64,000 bases of DNA, from contig NC_067202.1 of assembly GCF_000699445.3 (NCBI RefSeq), forward strand, positions 13,979,924-14,043,923, written 5' to 3'. Numbering within the stretch: position 1 is the stretch's first letter; each line of letters opens with the position of its first letter. The notes under the pieces were generated by a model that saw nothing but the letters and a program-made list of their open reading frames with translations, did not search any database and was not told where the DNA came from. The stretch comes from Schistosoma haematobium. Lineage: Eukaryota > Platyhelminthes > Trematoda > Strigeidida > Schistosomatidae. The position numbers were made by a program, and so were the translations under genes. Below are positions 46,818-60,200 of the stretch, in pieces.

Positions 46818-47316
46818 CATATGTGTGTGAGTTCCAATGGACGATGAGAGTGGTGATGATGAAGCAGAAAAAGATGTCGATCGATAATTTGAATTCAAAT
46901 CCAACAAACTACTACTATTTCTTCTAGGTTGAGAGAAAGAATAGAGTCTTGAATGATGACGATGATGATAGTAACGAGAACGAAGTGGTCGAGATATTTG
47001 ATCTGGCATTGTTGTACTAGAATTTTTTAAATATGACTCATTTATGGTAAAATTTCGTCGACCAGGATACTTTCTTAATTGGATATTTTCATTTTCCAGA
47101 TTTTCTCTACTGTTGTTGTTATTATGCATAGGTAAATATGATGATGATGTTGTTGTGACAACGGATGACATATGAGTAGTTTGATTCAAGACAGAATTGT
47201 CATTATTATGGTCAACATGGATTTTATTACTATTCGAACGACGCGGTATCGTAGGAATTGATGCAGAGTATTTAGGTGAAACTGACGTCGGTAATGATAA
47301 CAGTCCAAAGTCACTC

Positions 47317-47347
<31 letters not shown>

Positions 47348-47538
47348 CCATTGATTTAATCATTTGACGTTTATGCCGAGATAAATCTTTACTTGGTGAC
47401 CATAATGGGCTTACATGTTCAAGGAAAGGAAAACCAACAGTAGTGATTATTTTCAAATCTCCATCTTCTACCTTATTGTCTCTTAGAATTTTCAAATTTT
47501 GATCTTGTATCGTTTTATCAAGAGTAGAGTCTATATGA
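46818..47538 (-). CDS. Internal exon of the low-complexity protein gene
   Basis: Excellent acceptor ('ttttcttttctttccag') before 47538 and perfect donor ATG/GTAAGT after 46818. 721 bases: the first base completes a split codon AG/T from the 54093 exon, then 240 codons, ending in phase 0. The product is Asn/Ser/His-rich: a segment starting 'HIDSTLDKTIQDQNLKILRD', a segment with FPFLEHVSPLWSPSK, a 9-residue Asn run coded by an (ATT)n tract (47320-47347), basic Ser clusters (IPRRSNSNK, QPRRNSSSLL) and a final STSFSASSSPLSSS stretch. RRxS-type clusters suggest basophilic kinase sites. No catalytic domain is visible. Confidence 0.85.
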
Positions 47539-47539
47539 C

Positions 47540-49261
47540 TGGAAAGAAAAGAAAATATTGAGAAAGAATTATACTGTACAAATATACAAACATATAATAA
47601 AAAGATATTAGAATTTTAAAAGGGGATGGGATTAGGCAAGTCCAGTCATAATTAACATAGAGCTTGGGATGTATATGTGTTTGCTTAACCTGATACACAG
47701 AAAAATATATCGAAATAATATAGTAGCAATGACGAAGAGAGGAAATGAACATTCGAAATATAGTTTTAAAAGACAATATGGAAACGTATGTACAAGCAAA
47801 TGCTGTAGCCCAAGATCTAGAAGATAATGAGTGAATCTATTTATAAGATTGTAACTAATTCAGAATCATACTACTCAACATATTCAAACATTAGTTACAA
47901 CAATCACATGGGCCGTAAACAGATGAGTCTTTCACTCCCAATATGGTTTCGATAAATATAAATTATATGGAGTCAATGATTTGATGGATTGATATTGTCT
48001 TGGTTTAACCACCCTTTCACTTTCTTCAAACTTACAGCTAGTAACCTTAATAATGAACGTTTTTACATTGATTATAAGTTATCAACCGTTAAAATTGAGG
48101 GTTGGGATTAATGATTAGTTTATATATATACTATAATTCAGAATATTCACACTGAACCCAAAATTAACAGAACAATGAAGCGAAATATCACTTCATATTT
48201 CTGATATTTATTAAAACTCATTCATAAGCCATTTGTTCCTTCAGGATACTGGAGCCCAACTATCATAGGTGGACTCTCCATGTCCACCAACCTGGTTAAA
48301 TAGCCGGACATTTGCTTTTCGTACTCTCAATTTCGTAAACAACACCCGTAGTGCGAGAAAACAGTGAGTAGGAACTCCCTGGTAGTAGTTGTATGCACGT
48401 GGTTATATGAGAGCATTTTTCAAGGGAGAGCTGACTCTCCCCACTCTCGGCCATACCAGGGCATTTGGAGGTTGAGTAAACTTTAACTTTACCAATGTGT
48501 AAACATTAGTCTAAAAGCAACCGAATAAAACAATTACGAATTGTATAAAAATCTATCATAAAAATAAATTAACTACATAGTACTTTTCTTTGTCTTCACA
48601 AACGCATTATGTTCAATTCTTTAATTTGTTAAGGTTCTAACATGTTATTATTAATTTTTTAAAGCTACTTTCATTCTCTTGAACTTCGTCATTATTCTGT
48701 AATTACAGACTGATGACGTAGGCCCTACTGTACTAATGATAATCATCTATTTTTCTTCTTATATCAGTTTTAATGATAAAAACACCTTTAAATATGCCTC
48801 GAATCATATTATGCATTCTCACGTACAATCCGCATTCAGATCACATATTTCATGTAATTTATTTAACATATCGTGTTAAATTCACTGTGTGATTACGCAA
48901 GTCTTTAAAAAAAAAACAATCTTATGCATTTTAGTAATTAATTACGGGCAATTCTTTCTAGATATAACCGTAGAATAAAAGTATTTTCAGTTTGGAACAA
49001 TACGTTTTTGTTATACGACAATACAATCCGTGAATGAGATCTCCATTTACTTCCACTAGATTAGATACTCGATTGATATCCTATACACAGATCAGGATCA
49101 TTTTATACTAGACAAAAGATTCACAATCGAATATAGAGAACTAGAATATAAAGCTAGATAATACTTTATTTAAAACAATTACAAAATAGCCTACATTCAA
49201 AGTGTTTAGAGTAGATATCAATAGTAGGAAGGAAATTATATATTTAACAATCACTAGGCTC
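47540..49261. other. Intron with one family-C fragment
   Basis: 48221-48475 is the 5' part of a minus-strand family-C element ('ggccataccagggcatttgg' at its end). Elsewhere AT-rich, with nothing recognised. Confidence 0.5.
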
Positions 49262-50141
49262 CTTCTCTTTCTCCTGGTGATCGACTGGATCATGAAGACG
49301 TCACCATCTGAGAGGAAGCATGGGATACAATGGACATCTAGGATGCAGTTGGACGATCTGGACTTCGCAGATGATCTGGCCCTTCTATCCCAAACACAAC
49401 AACAAATGCAGGAGAAGACGAACAGTGTGGCAGCAGCCTCAGCAGCAGTACGTCTCAATATACACAAAGGGAAAAGCAAGATTCTCCGATACAACACAGC
49501 ATGCACTAATCCAATCACAATTGATGGAGAAGATTTGGAAGATGTAAGAACCTTTACATATTTGGGCAGCATCATTGATGAACATGGTGGATCTGATGGA
49601 GATGTTAAAGCGCGGATCGGTAAAGTAAGAGCCGCATATTTACAACTGAGGAACATCTGGAACTCAAAACAACTGTCAACCAACACCAAGGTCAGGATTT
49701 TCAATACAAATGTCAAGACAGTTCTACTGTATGGGGCGGAGACCTGGAGAACTACGAAAGCCATCATCCAGAAGATACAGTTGTTTATTAACAGCTGTCT
49801 ACGTAAAACACCTCGGATCCGTTGGCCATACACTGTCAGCAACAACCTACTGTGGGAGAGAATAAACCACATCCCAGCGGAGGAAGAAATTAGGAAGAAG
49901 TGCTGGAAGTGGATAGGACGCACAGTGAGGAAAGCACCCAAATGCATCACAAGGCAAACCCTCACATGGAATTCTCAAGGCCAAAGGAAAAGAGGATGAC
50001 CAAAGAACACATTACGCCGAGAAATGGAAATAGACATGGGAAAAATGAACAAGAATTGGATGGAACCAGAAAGGAAAGCCCAGGACAGAGTGGGTTGGAG
50101 AATGCTGATCGGAGGCCTATGCTCCATTGGGAGTAACAGGC
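49262..50141 (+). mobile_element. 5'-truncated RTE non-LTR retrotransposon in an intron
   Basis: Almost identical to 32700-33560 over the shared part: [16 protein letters not shown] and LLYGAETWR are all present. The frame stays open to TGA at about 49997-49999, where an Arg codon of sister copies has become a stop; downstream the same frame continues to the element's end. The 5' junction is at about 49262, within motif B's downstream region. It ends 'gggagtaacaggc' and passes directly into the GTAA array. No target duplication was found, perhaps because the array was rearranged. Confidence 0.8.
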
Positions 50142-51380
<1,239 letters not shown>

Positions 51381-51419
51381 CTCCTCCACGAGGTTAACAG
51401 GAGTGAGTAGGCAAGTCAG

Positions 51420-52300
51420 CTGACTATCGGTCTGTTTACACTCAACAGCTAATCACATATTACTTTTAAAATAAAGTTTATACTATCTTTTACTGGGTTT
51501 TAAATTTTGCGCAATATTCTATAAACGTCATCTTAAATATGATTGGTTGCTCGAAGGTCATCGTTATCCAATCTAGTTCTATCGTAGTTATCTATCTTTT
51601 ACAAATATATACAATGTTCACATTCTTATTATCTTTTAATTATTGTGTAACAACATTAATTCTTGTTATCTATGCTAATGACGCAAAAAAGTTTCTATTT
51701 TTTGTTATTCATAGTCTATTTTATGTAGGTTAAACTAAATTTAAAAAAAAAATGATTGTAAAACTTTGTTAAATGTCATCGTTGGAAAGAAAAGAAAGGT
51801 TCTTTTGTTATTGTTGTTGTTGTCGCTGGATTGTTTTGTATTTTATTTAGTGATGTAATAGATTTCGGTAAAAGTATCCCTATGGTATCCTACAGTACAG
51901 GAATGAGATTTTTGAAAGAAAAAAAAACAACACAGCTGTTATGAATTTTCAACCAATCAGATAGCAACTTTAATCAATGGATTGTTTATGGAGAAAAAAA
52001 GACAACAGAATAATGTTATGTAACAAAGTATAGATAGATTGTACATAACATCTTTTACAAGTTGGTCTGTTATAGAAAGTTGAAAATGTAAAGACAAATA
52101 ATTTCGTTGTTTTTATAGATATGGATTAGATAATTTGATAGAGTTTTATTCTCTGAGTTGGATGGTTTGTTTGTGGAGATTTCATTGTTTTTCTGATGTT
52201 GTTTCATGACCAAACCATTCAGATTAGAGAATAAAACTCTATCAAAATCATTCAGCTGAGCTAAAAATCTTCTCTACGATCTCAAAATATGGATTACATG
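51420..52300. other. Intron sequence without recognised feature
   Basis: AT-rich. A short host repeat around 52200-52265 ('catgaccaaaccattcagat') resembles the target of the family-C insertion at 10466 and sequence at 7890. Confidence 0.4.
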
Positions 52301-52309
52301 ATTTTTTCA

Positions 52310-52510
52310 AAAAGGTATAAGGGTCTAAATTGATTTCTAAGAGTTTCGATGTTGTTCTTGGTTAAAGTTAGGTATTTAAGATGAGGATTATGGGTTTCAG
52401 ATTTAGAGTTTTCAACATGAACTCACATTACTAATAATATAAAATAGGCACACTGTAGCCAATATGGATGAATAGATTTCACTCAAAAATATAAGGGGTG
52501 TTATATCATT
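52310..52510. repeat. MITE-related repeat in an intron
   Basis: Shares 'taaggggtg(t/c)tat' and the telomere-like middle with 35330-35540. Confidence 0.4.
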
Positions 52511-52559
52511 ACTTCGTTCATAAAATATGATGGGATCAAGTTAAGATTTATTTCAGGTC

Positions 52560-53580
52560 GAGGAGGAGGAAGAGACTCCATCTTTCCTCTCCAAATGCTC
52601 TAATATGGTCTCGGGTAGACAGTCTTTACCACGGAAATTCAACTCATTGCCTTCTCTCGACGGGAGTATTATTTACGGTGTTGACAGAAAAAGAAATGAA
52701 TATCCGGCACTTAAATCGGAGAGTCTTCCCCTAAGAAAACCATTTGTTTTGAATATGGGTACAGAGGCACTATTTCGGTTCACTCGCAAATTCCATGATT
52801 TGTGTGCCAACTTACGTCACCTTTGGCGAAGGCGAGATATCCGTCTATCAATAAAAGGACGAGTATACTGAGCGGCAGTCCGTTCTGTCTTACTTTACGG
52901 CAGCGAAACATGGCCTTTAAGAGTAGAAGACACCCGTAAGCTACTAGTATTTGACCACAGATGCTTTAGAAATATTGCTGGCGTCTGCTGGGATCACCGG
53001 GTAAGTAACAGTGAGGTTAAACGCAGGGTATTAGGGAATGATGGTAAATCAGTCGATGAGGTTGTGAATCTTCACCGACTGAGATGGTTGGGTCACGTGT
53101 TACGTATGCCTGAACACCGATTACCACGACGTGCAATGCTAACCGGTGTTGGAGATGGTTGGAAGAAGGTTAGGGGCGGTCAAAACAAAACCTGACATCA
53201 GTGTTTGAAGTCACTAACTTCTAGTCTGAGCCATGTTAGTAGATGCAGACTACTTGGTTGGGGTCCGCGTGACTGTCGTAACCAATGTTTGGAGACTCTT
53301 GGTGGCATGGCTCAGAATCGGTCACAATGGCGTCGGTGTATACACTCTCTGTCTTCTCTTAAACTAAGAGATTAAAATCGCTTCATATCTTTCTTTCTAT
53401 GAACTAATTCTTTCTTCCTGTACTATATTCTTATTGAAATCTTTCTTTTATATATTACCACCTTTGAATTAACCACTTATATGAATCCGTTGTTCATCTT
53501 GTTGTGTTAATGAGGTATGGCAACTTGGACCGATGCATATATGTGCCTGGTCCTACGTTGTAGCTGACTGACTGACTGAT
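52560..53580 (+). pseudogene. Non-LTR reverse transcriptase, C-terminal fragment with CTGA tail
   Basis: Broken plus-strand frames encode LRHLWRRRDIRLSIKGRVY, then after a stop at 52869-52871 'AVRSVLLYGSETWPLR', 'WDHRVSNSEVKRRVLG', 'LHRLRWLGHVLRMPEHRLPR', and 'LGWGPRDCRNQ' to the final 'SLSSLKLRD' stop near 53378. A 3' UTR-like segment follows, ending in gctgactgactgactga (about 53563-53579). The region matches the end of reverse transcriptases of RTE-like type, but is a different family from the GTAA-tailed copies. Dead. Confidence 0.75.
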
Positions 53581-53582
53581 GT

Positions 53583-54030
53583 ATATTTTATTGTCCCTTT
53601 GCGCCAATGTTTATGTGTTTAGATAAGTAAATGAATATAAATATAGAGAGACAAAATCAAGCATTTGATACGAACGAAATCACTATTTTTACCCGATTAT
53701 TATTATTATTATTATCATTACTATTTGAACATATCAATATTGATACAAAGGGGCACCGATTACATATACACCACACAAGTCACTTGAGTTATGTGTGGGC
53801 TGTGATACTATCCGGGTGTTTAGACCGAAACAGGTGGTTTCCTTAGGGAGCCCCATACCCGGAGCCTTCAACTTAAAGGTCTGACTCACAAGACAGTGTA
53901 ATAACACCAAGAAATACAGTCCAATGCTAATCAGTGACCAATAATGAGTTCATATTTCATTTGTTGCCTTAGGATCCTAGAACCCATAGGTACCACATTA
54001 GTTTACAATCATGGTTTTTCAACTTTTCAT
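53583..54030. mobile_element. Family-C element fragments in an intron
   Basis: A short plus-strand 3' end (53583-53640, 'gcgccaatgtttatgtg') precedes a minus-strand copy (about 53697-54030) with the tail at its left. The right part is truncated just upstream of the exon at 54093. Confidence 0.6.
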
Positions 54031-54092
54031 CAATCAAATAATACAGAAGATAAATTCATATTCAATTATAAAACTTTTCAAAATTACATTAC

Positions 54093-54664
54093 CTTTCATC
54101 ATTTGAAGATATTTGTTGAGGTTGATAAGAATGTATAAAAGATTTATGAATTATATTTGCTTTAAAATAATCCCGTTCATTCATTACTTTCAATTGATGA
54201 TAAATATGATTATTAGGGAATTCTTTAAAACTTGTTAAATATGATAATTGTGATGATTTATAATAATTGATTGTTGAAAATATTGATATACATGAAGAGA
54301 ATTTTTTATTGATCAGAGGAAATTGATTTTTTAATGATTTAATAGTAGTATTATTATGATCATCATTATCAGTAGTATGATTATCTTTATCAGTAGTATT
54401 ATTATTATCGTTATGAGTAGTATTGATATTAGTGTATTTTTCATTGATATTTTTTATTGATTGTAATTTTTTCAAGTAACATAATAAAGAATCTTGACTA
54501 ATAGAACGTTTTAATCGATAATTGGTTGGATAATATTTCGATGTTAAATTATTATCATTTGATGATTGATGAACATTTATTGAATTGTTTGCAGGATTAA
54601 GCCAATTTATCACATTAACATGACATCCAGTCATTTTATCTTCTTTGGATTTTTCATTGTCAAT
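54093..54664 (-). CDS. Internal exon of the low-complexity protein gene
   Basis: Acceptor 'ttcatcattag' before 54664 and donor AAAG/GTAATG after 54093. 572 bases, phase 0 at entry and two bases (AG) left at the end, matching the single base T at 47538. Product: IDNEKSKEDKMTGCHVNVIN, a basic KRSISQDSLLCYLKKLQSI segment, an Asn/Thr/Asp-rich low-complexity middle, then a less biased end (residues ~110-190) with FPLINKKFSSCISIF and HQLKVMNERDYFKANIIHKS. The KRSISQDS site looks like a 14-3-3 or PKA-type phosphosite (inference). Function unknown. Confidence 0.8.
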
Positions 54665-54715
54665 CTAATGATGAACAACGACTAATTACAGTGAATAAAA
54701 TATACATGTTCAGGA

Positions 54716-54717
<2 letters not shown>

Positions 54718-54764
<47 letters not shown>
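54718..54764. repeat. (AT)n microsatellite
   Basis: Perfect AT run of about 45 bases in the short intron between two exons. Confidence 0.9.
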
Positions 54765-54765
<1 letters not shown>

Positions 54766-55439
54766 CTCATCAAGTATGTACTCGTGTACTCTACCTAGGG
54801 ATACTATGGAGCTGCCCAAATAGAAGTCGATGGAGAGGGTTTGGAACCTGTAACCTCTGGATTCAATACTCCACATACATGAATAGTAATTAGTACAGGT
54901 ATTTCTTAATAAAATAAAACATCATGTTGACCCGATCATTAGAAGTCTAACTTGAATTACTTATCTATAATCTAATATATAGCTTGTTTTTATATTGTTT
55001 TTTTCTTTCGAATCAATGGTTCCATCTTTTAATTTCTTCTGGGATAAGACGCAGATATCAATTTTTTTTGAATGAAATACTCGTTCAAGTGATCACTGTT
55101 ATTATATATATTACAAAAGAGATGGAAAATGCTTTTAACGTTTAACAGTTCGGCAGGTTGTAGTAACCATCTTTTTTATTTGACAAGAACTGCTTTCATC
55201 AAGTGTTGATTATGAGTTTAAGTATTTCTGAAACTCCGTTACCCTATAATGTTGAGTTCATAAGTTTCGTGACGAATAACATGGTCACTTAGATATCTGA
55301 TTGACGGACCTCTAATGTAAGAACCTGTTCGCATTAGAAATGACAAGATCTTACGAGTAATCCTTCATTTAAGTAGTAAGTAAGCGGGTTATGCTGAAGT
55401 GATAAGTATTAAGATATGATTTCAGTACATTTAGATAGT

Positions 55440-55520
55440 TGATAACAGTGGAATCCATGATGTACGTTTCGTCTTGATTGGGACTCATCAATTGGATGTA
55501 CTTGTATCATAGTGTTGACA
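55440..55520 (-). repeat. SMalpha-like fragment with decayed hammerhead
   Basis: Minus strand: GUACAUCCAA, core UUGAUGA (first C lost), GUCCCAAUCAAGAC, GAAAC, then AUC and AUGGAUUCC. The order is intact but the catalytic C is changed. Confidence 0.6.
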
Positions 55521-55559
55521 AGTAACCATCTTTCAACATACCTCTATTCAATGGCTTAA

Positions 55560-55705
55560 AAGTTAAACATTACCATTAGGAATGCAGAGTCCCTTTAGTC
55601 TAGCTCCTAGAAAGCTTGTGAATGTGTGCCGCTGAAGAGTTCGACATCAGGACGAAAAACTATCCAGTGCTTTCCGGTTCGCAATGATTGTGTAACTAAG
55701 ATTCA
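55560..55705 (+). repeat. SINE-A 3' half, plus strand, in an intron
   Basis: 'gaatgtgtgccgctgaagag' then 'caggacgaaaaactatccag' and 'tgctttccgg': GGAC and GAAA kept, core CUGAAGA present (about 55632), stem II partly lost. Confidence 0.6.
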
Positions 55706-55813
55706 GTTCGTATTTCATCAATGATTTCAAATATTATTGACTTTATCAGTAGAAATAATAATGACAAATAACACTTCTTATTTAGAAATAATAAGATTAT
55801 TTTCTTTTCTTAC

Positions 55814-56333
55814 CTTAATTGTTGTTTTTGATAAACCGGTTTTAAACAACATTTCATTATCATTTATCATTTTTTTCTTAGTTTCATTTATGGCTGGATT
55901 TAACATTACGTCGAATTGAATCTTGTCGGAATTATTGGTTGAATTATCGCTGTCCCTCAAATTAGAAGTAGTAGTAGTAGTGTATGTGGTGGTGATATCG
56001 GTTGTACGACTACAGGTAGTTTTCACGGTATCTTTTAACTGATGATGTACAGATTTTACTGATGAAGGTGAAGAAGTGACATCAGTCCGATGATCATGAT
56101 GATTACAGAATGTTTGACTACCGTTATTGTTGTTTTTGTTGTGAATATCACTTATATGAGTGAAATTCGACCTTACCATAGTTTGTTCTGGTACATTTTG
56201 ATGATGACCTCGTACGACTTGATTGTCAGTTGTTATTACAGAGTCATATGCTGGCGGTGGTGGAGGAGAAGGGACATTTACAAGTTGATGCAAACTATTT
56301 GTACTGGTAAATTGTTTTTTAGTATTATGTAGA
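55814..56333 (-). CDS. Most upstream visible exon of the low-complexity protein gene
   Basis: Strong acceptor ('cattcttttcattattcccag') ends at 56334. The first base completes a codon begun in an unseen upstream exon (phase 2), then 173 codons, then donor AAG/GTAAGA after 55814. The product is Ser/Thr/Asn-rich with NVPSPPPPPAYDSVITTDN near the start, which includes PPAY, a PPxY motif of the kind bound by WW domains (for example Nedd4-type ligases). A poly-Thr stretch follows (ITTTYTTTTTS). The end, 'FDVMLNPAINETKKKMINDN…', is less biased. An in-frame ATG upstream (56383) would add a hydrophobic 'signal peptide', but that is the intron's pyrimidine tract being translated. Confidence 0.8.
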
Positions 56334-56469
56334 CTGGGAATAATGAAAAGAATGATAATAATCAATAAATAAATCTTATGCATACTACTAAATGATATTT
56401 ATGAATAAATAAACTTATTAAATACATACTAGTAGATATGAGCCAATGATAAAATATATTTTGTATTGG

Positions 56470-56569
56470 TTGTTTATATCTTCTTATTGATGTTGAAGAC
56501 TACATTTGATCAGTCCCTTATTGTCATATGTGCATACTTTGTGGATTGCCTTAAATCTCGACCCAGTAG
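56470..56569 (-). repeat. SMalpha-like fragment at the LTR element's left flank
   Basis: 'gtcatatgtgcatactttgt' and 'ggattgccttaaatct' match the outer segment at 2865-2905. The Ty3/Gypsy element interrupts it. Confidence 0.55.
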
Positions 56570-57087
56570 TGTTATATCCGGTGAAGATTAAACTACAGGT
56601 AAATTCCAAGGACTATTCATGGACTAATATTCTATAAATATTCTTATTGTATAACTACGCAACAATTACACTATGGATATTTATATTCCTTTTATGATAA
56701 GCTTTATTTTGACCTATAATTTATTATTGTACGATTTACGGTCCTTAAGTTATGTTCAGTTTATTAACTACTGCCTCCTTCATTCACAGCCACTTTTTGG
56801 CTTATTTGTGTACAAATATTATTTCCTATTTTATGGTACGTTGCGGTCTGTATGATTGATATATAAACCAAGTATGCCTGAAATAAACGATCTGCTCTGA
56901 TTCGGAAGCTGGTATTGTGTTCTGGACTCAAGTGGAAGGGCTCGTAGGACATAGGACCAATAAGGACGCTAAACTGCCCACACCGGTTGAACGTCATTGG
57001 TTGGCCTAGTGTGAAGATTCGTATAAGTCGTATTCGGATTGGTAGATAAGTCGTGTGATCGAAAAGTCAGACATCCAAGGCATAACA
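56570..57087 (+). repeat. 5' LTR of the Ty3/Gypsy element
   Basis: 518 bp with terminal TGTTAT/ATAACA. TATA box tataaa at 56862-56867 and a polyadenylation-type AATAAA at 56882-56887. Related solo LTRs occur at 32394, 62066 and (fragment) 7339. Confidence 0.95.
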
Positions 57088-57089
57088 AT

Positions 57090-57107
57090 TGGCGACGGGG
57101 ATTTTGG
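57090..57107 (+). promoter_or_regulatory. Primer-binding site of the Ty3/Gypsy element
   Basis: tggcgacggggattttgg begins 2 bases after the LTR. TGGCGACG-GGAT resembles the complement of a tRNA-Ser 3' end with one change; the primer is inferred, not proven. Confidence 0.6.
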
Positions 57108-57218
57108 CAAAAACAAAATAATTATACGACAAGTGGTGACTCAGATTTTGGAAATAAATTAGCTATTATAATTGCCGGTGTTTCTTTTGGAGTTAGTATT
57201 ATTATTGGCAGTAAAAAA

Positions 57219-60200
57219 ATGTCGATTTCCTTAGAACAGTTGCAGTTATTATTACAACAACAGCAGCAACAATATCAACAACAGCAGCAACAACTTCAAC
57301 AACAGCAGCAGCAGATGTTAGCTTCTCAACAGAAACTCTTGGAAACACTTTTGGGGAAACTATCTATCCAACAAGAGATTCCAGAACATAAAAGTATTGA
57401 GTCATACCTTAATCCAGTTTCAGAATTTATATTTGATGCAGACAACGGTCACACTTTTGAAGCATGGTTTGGCAGAATTGAAGATATTTTCCGAGTTGAA
57501 TTTGCTGCTATAGATGACGCAAAGAAAGTTCGGCTGCTATTACAAAAACTTGGTCCTAATGAGCATCAAAAGTATAAAAACCATATTCTGCCTAAACATC
57601 CGCGAGAAGTTAGTTTCGATGAAACTGTTAACATCCTAAATAAAATGTTTTGTGAACAGTCGTCTTTATTCCGTATCCGGTATAACTGTCTACAGCTGAC
57701 TAAAGAGGCTGATGAAGATTATACTACGTACGCCGGAAGAGTAAATTTACAAGCAGAACGATTTAAATTAAATGTATTAACCAGTGATCAATTTAAATGC
57801 TTATTATTTATTTCTGGTCTGAACTCTCCTGTTGATGCCGACTTTCGCATGAAGTTGTTATCCCGTATGGAACATGATGATGAAATGACGTTACAAACTA
57901 TCACCACTGAATGTCAACGATTAATAAATTTAAAACAAGATACAGCTATGCTGGAAACCAGAAGTGCTGCTCCATCGAATTCTGTTCATGCTGTTAAGAC
58001 AGGTCAAAGACGAAATAGTACCAAAAGTCATAAATATCACTCGAAAAGCCCTAAACCTGCAACTAAATGTTGGTATTGTGGTGCGTGGCATTTCTCAAGA
58101 TTTTGCCGGTTTAGAAATCATAGATGCACTATATGCAATAAAGTTGGCCACAAAGAATTAGTCTGCCGAACTAGAGAAAGTTTAAGATCAAAACGAACCA
58201 GACGTCCGCACCAGTACGAAAATAAGTATATAAACAGCGTATATTCTACACTGGCTCTAAGCGTAGCGGATAAAAGAAGATATGTGGAATTAATTGTTAA
58301 TGGTGTTCATATTCGATTGCAACTGGACACGGCGTCAGATATCACACTAATCTCGAAACGAACGTGGTATTTAATTGGGTGTCCGAAAGTATTACCAACA
58401 GAGCACACTGCACGGAATGCGTCCGGAGATATATTGAAACTTGTGGGAATGATAAAATGCTCTGTTAAATTCCGAGGTAATTACTTTACAGGAAATTGTT
58501 ACTTAACGAACAGACATGAGTTAGACCTTATTGGTATAGACTGGATAGATAAACTAAATTTATGGGATGTACCATTAAATGAAATATGCACAATGAAAAG
58601 CGCAAGTAATCCTAGAGATCCACCCACAGTTCATGTAACTAAGAAAGTCGTAACTATAGAAGATCTTTTGCAGAAACATAAAAACTTGTTCCAGAATAAA
58701 TTGGGATGCTGCACAATTGAGAAGGCAAAATTATACCTACGACAGGATGTAAAACCTGTTTTCCGTCCAAAGCGTCAAGTTCCATATGCAGCTATTGACA
58801 AAGTCGACAAAGAATTAGACCGACTAGAGAAACTCGGTGTTATACAACCTGTTAATTATTCGGCATGGGCAGCACCAATTGTAGTAGTTCAGAAAGCGAG
58901 CGGAGCTATTCGCCTTTGTGCAGACTTTTCAACAGGATTAAATGACGCTTTACAAAATCATTCATATCCATTACCTTTGCCAGAGGATTTATTTATTAAA
59001 CTAAACGGTGGACGTTATTTTTCTAAACTTGATTTGTCTGAAGCTTACTTACAGGTGGAAGTTGACGAAGATTCAAAGGAGTTATTAACCATTAATACCC
59101 ACCGTGGACTTTATCGTTTTAACCGATTACCGTTTGGTGTTAAACCAGCTCCAGCAATTTTCCAGCAGATAATGGATACCATTTTGTCTAACGTCGAAGG
59201 TGTAGCAGTTTACTTGGATGATATTATAGTTGTTGGCTCTTCCGCGCAGGAATTAGTGCGTCGGTTAGATGTGGTGCTCACTAAAATATCACAAGCTGGG
59301 TTTCAGTTACAAAAAGAAAAGTGTGAATTTCTGCTCGAGTCTGTTAAATACCTGGGATATATATTTGATAAAGATGGTCGTCGACCGGATCCAGACAATA
59401 TAAATGCTATCAAAAATATGCCCAAACCGACTGAGGTTACAACCCTTCGTTCATTCTTGGGGATGATTAGTTATTATAGTATGTTCGTACCCCAGATGTA
59501 TAAATTGCGACAACCATTAAATCAGCTCTTGATGGCTAATACAACATGGCACTGGACGAAAGAATGCCAAGATTCTTTCGATGAAATAAAAAGGATTTTA
59601 TCTTCTAAACTATTGCTGACTCATTATAATCCAAAGCTTGAAATAATTGTAGCCGCCGATGCTTCAAACTATGGAATTGGAGCCGTTATCAGTCATCGTT
59701 TTCCTGATGGTAAAGAAAAGCCAATTGCTCATGCATCCCGAACTCTTAACTCAGCCGAACGAAAATATAGTCAGATTGAGAAGGAAGGATTAGCTTTAGT
59801 TTTTGCAGTAAAGAAATTTCATAAAATGATTTATGGTCGTCGATTTACGCTTTTAACAGACCACAAGCCGCTTTTATCTATATTTGGATCAAAGTCAGGT
59901 ATTCCTGCTTATACAGCGAATCGGTTACAACGCTGGGCTATTACGTTGCTTGCTTATGATTTCCAAATCCTATATAAATCAACTGAAAAGTTTGGACAAG
60001 CCGATGCTTTATCTAGATTAATTGCTAATCAGAAGCAGAAAAGTGAAGATTCTATTATTGCAACGATATCGTTGGAGAATGATGTTCACCATATACTACA
60101 AGTTGCCATAAAAGCAACACCGTTATCCTGTGAAGACATTAAACGTTATACTCAAGAAGATGATGAATTGAAGCAAATTATTAGATACCTCGAACATGGT

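Noticed and set aside
56334..56383. Signal-peptide-like start (hydrophobic run after an ATG at 56383)
   Set aside because: It coincides with a pyrimidine-rich acceptor tract ending in cccag; the hydrophobicity is what such a tract encodes.
56673..56997. Small ORFs in the LTR (plus and minus, repeated at 61544-61868)
   Set aside because: They are identical in both LTRs only because the LTRs are identical; no motif.
57039..57218. 60 extra N-terminal codons for gag-pol
   Set aside because: The upstream in-frame start is a TTG inside the LTR; the first ATG is at 57219.
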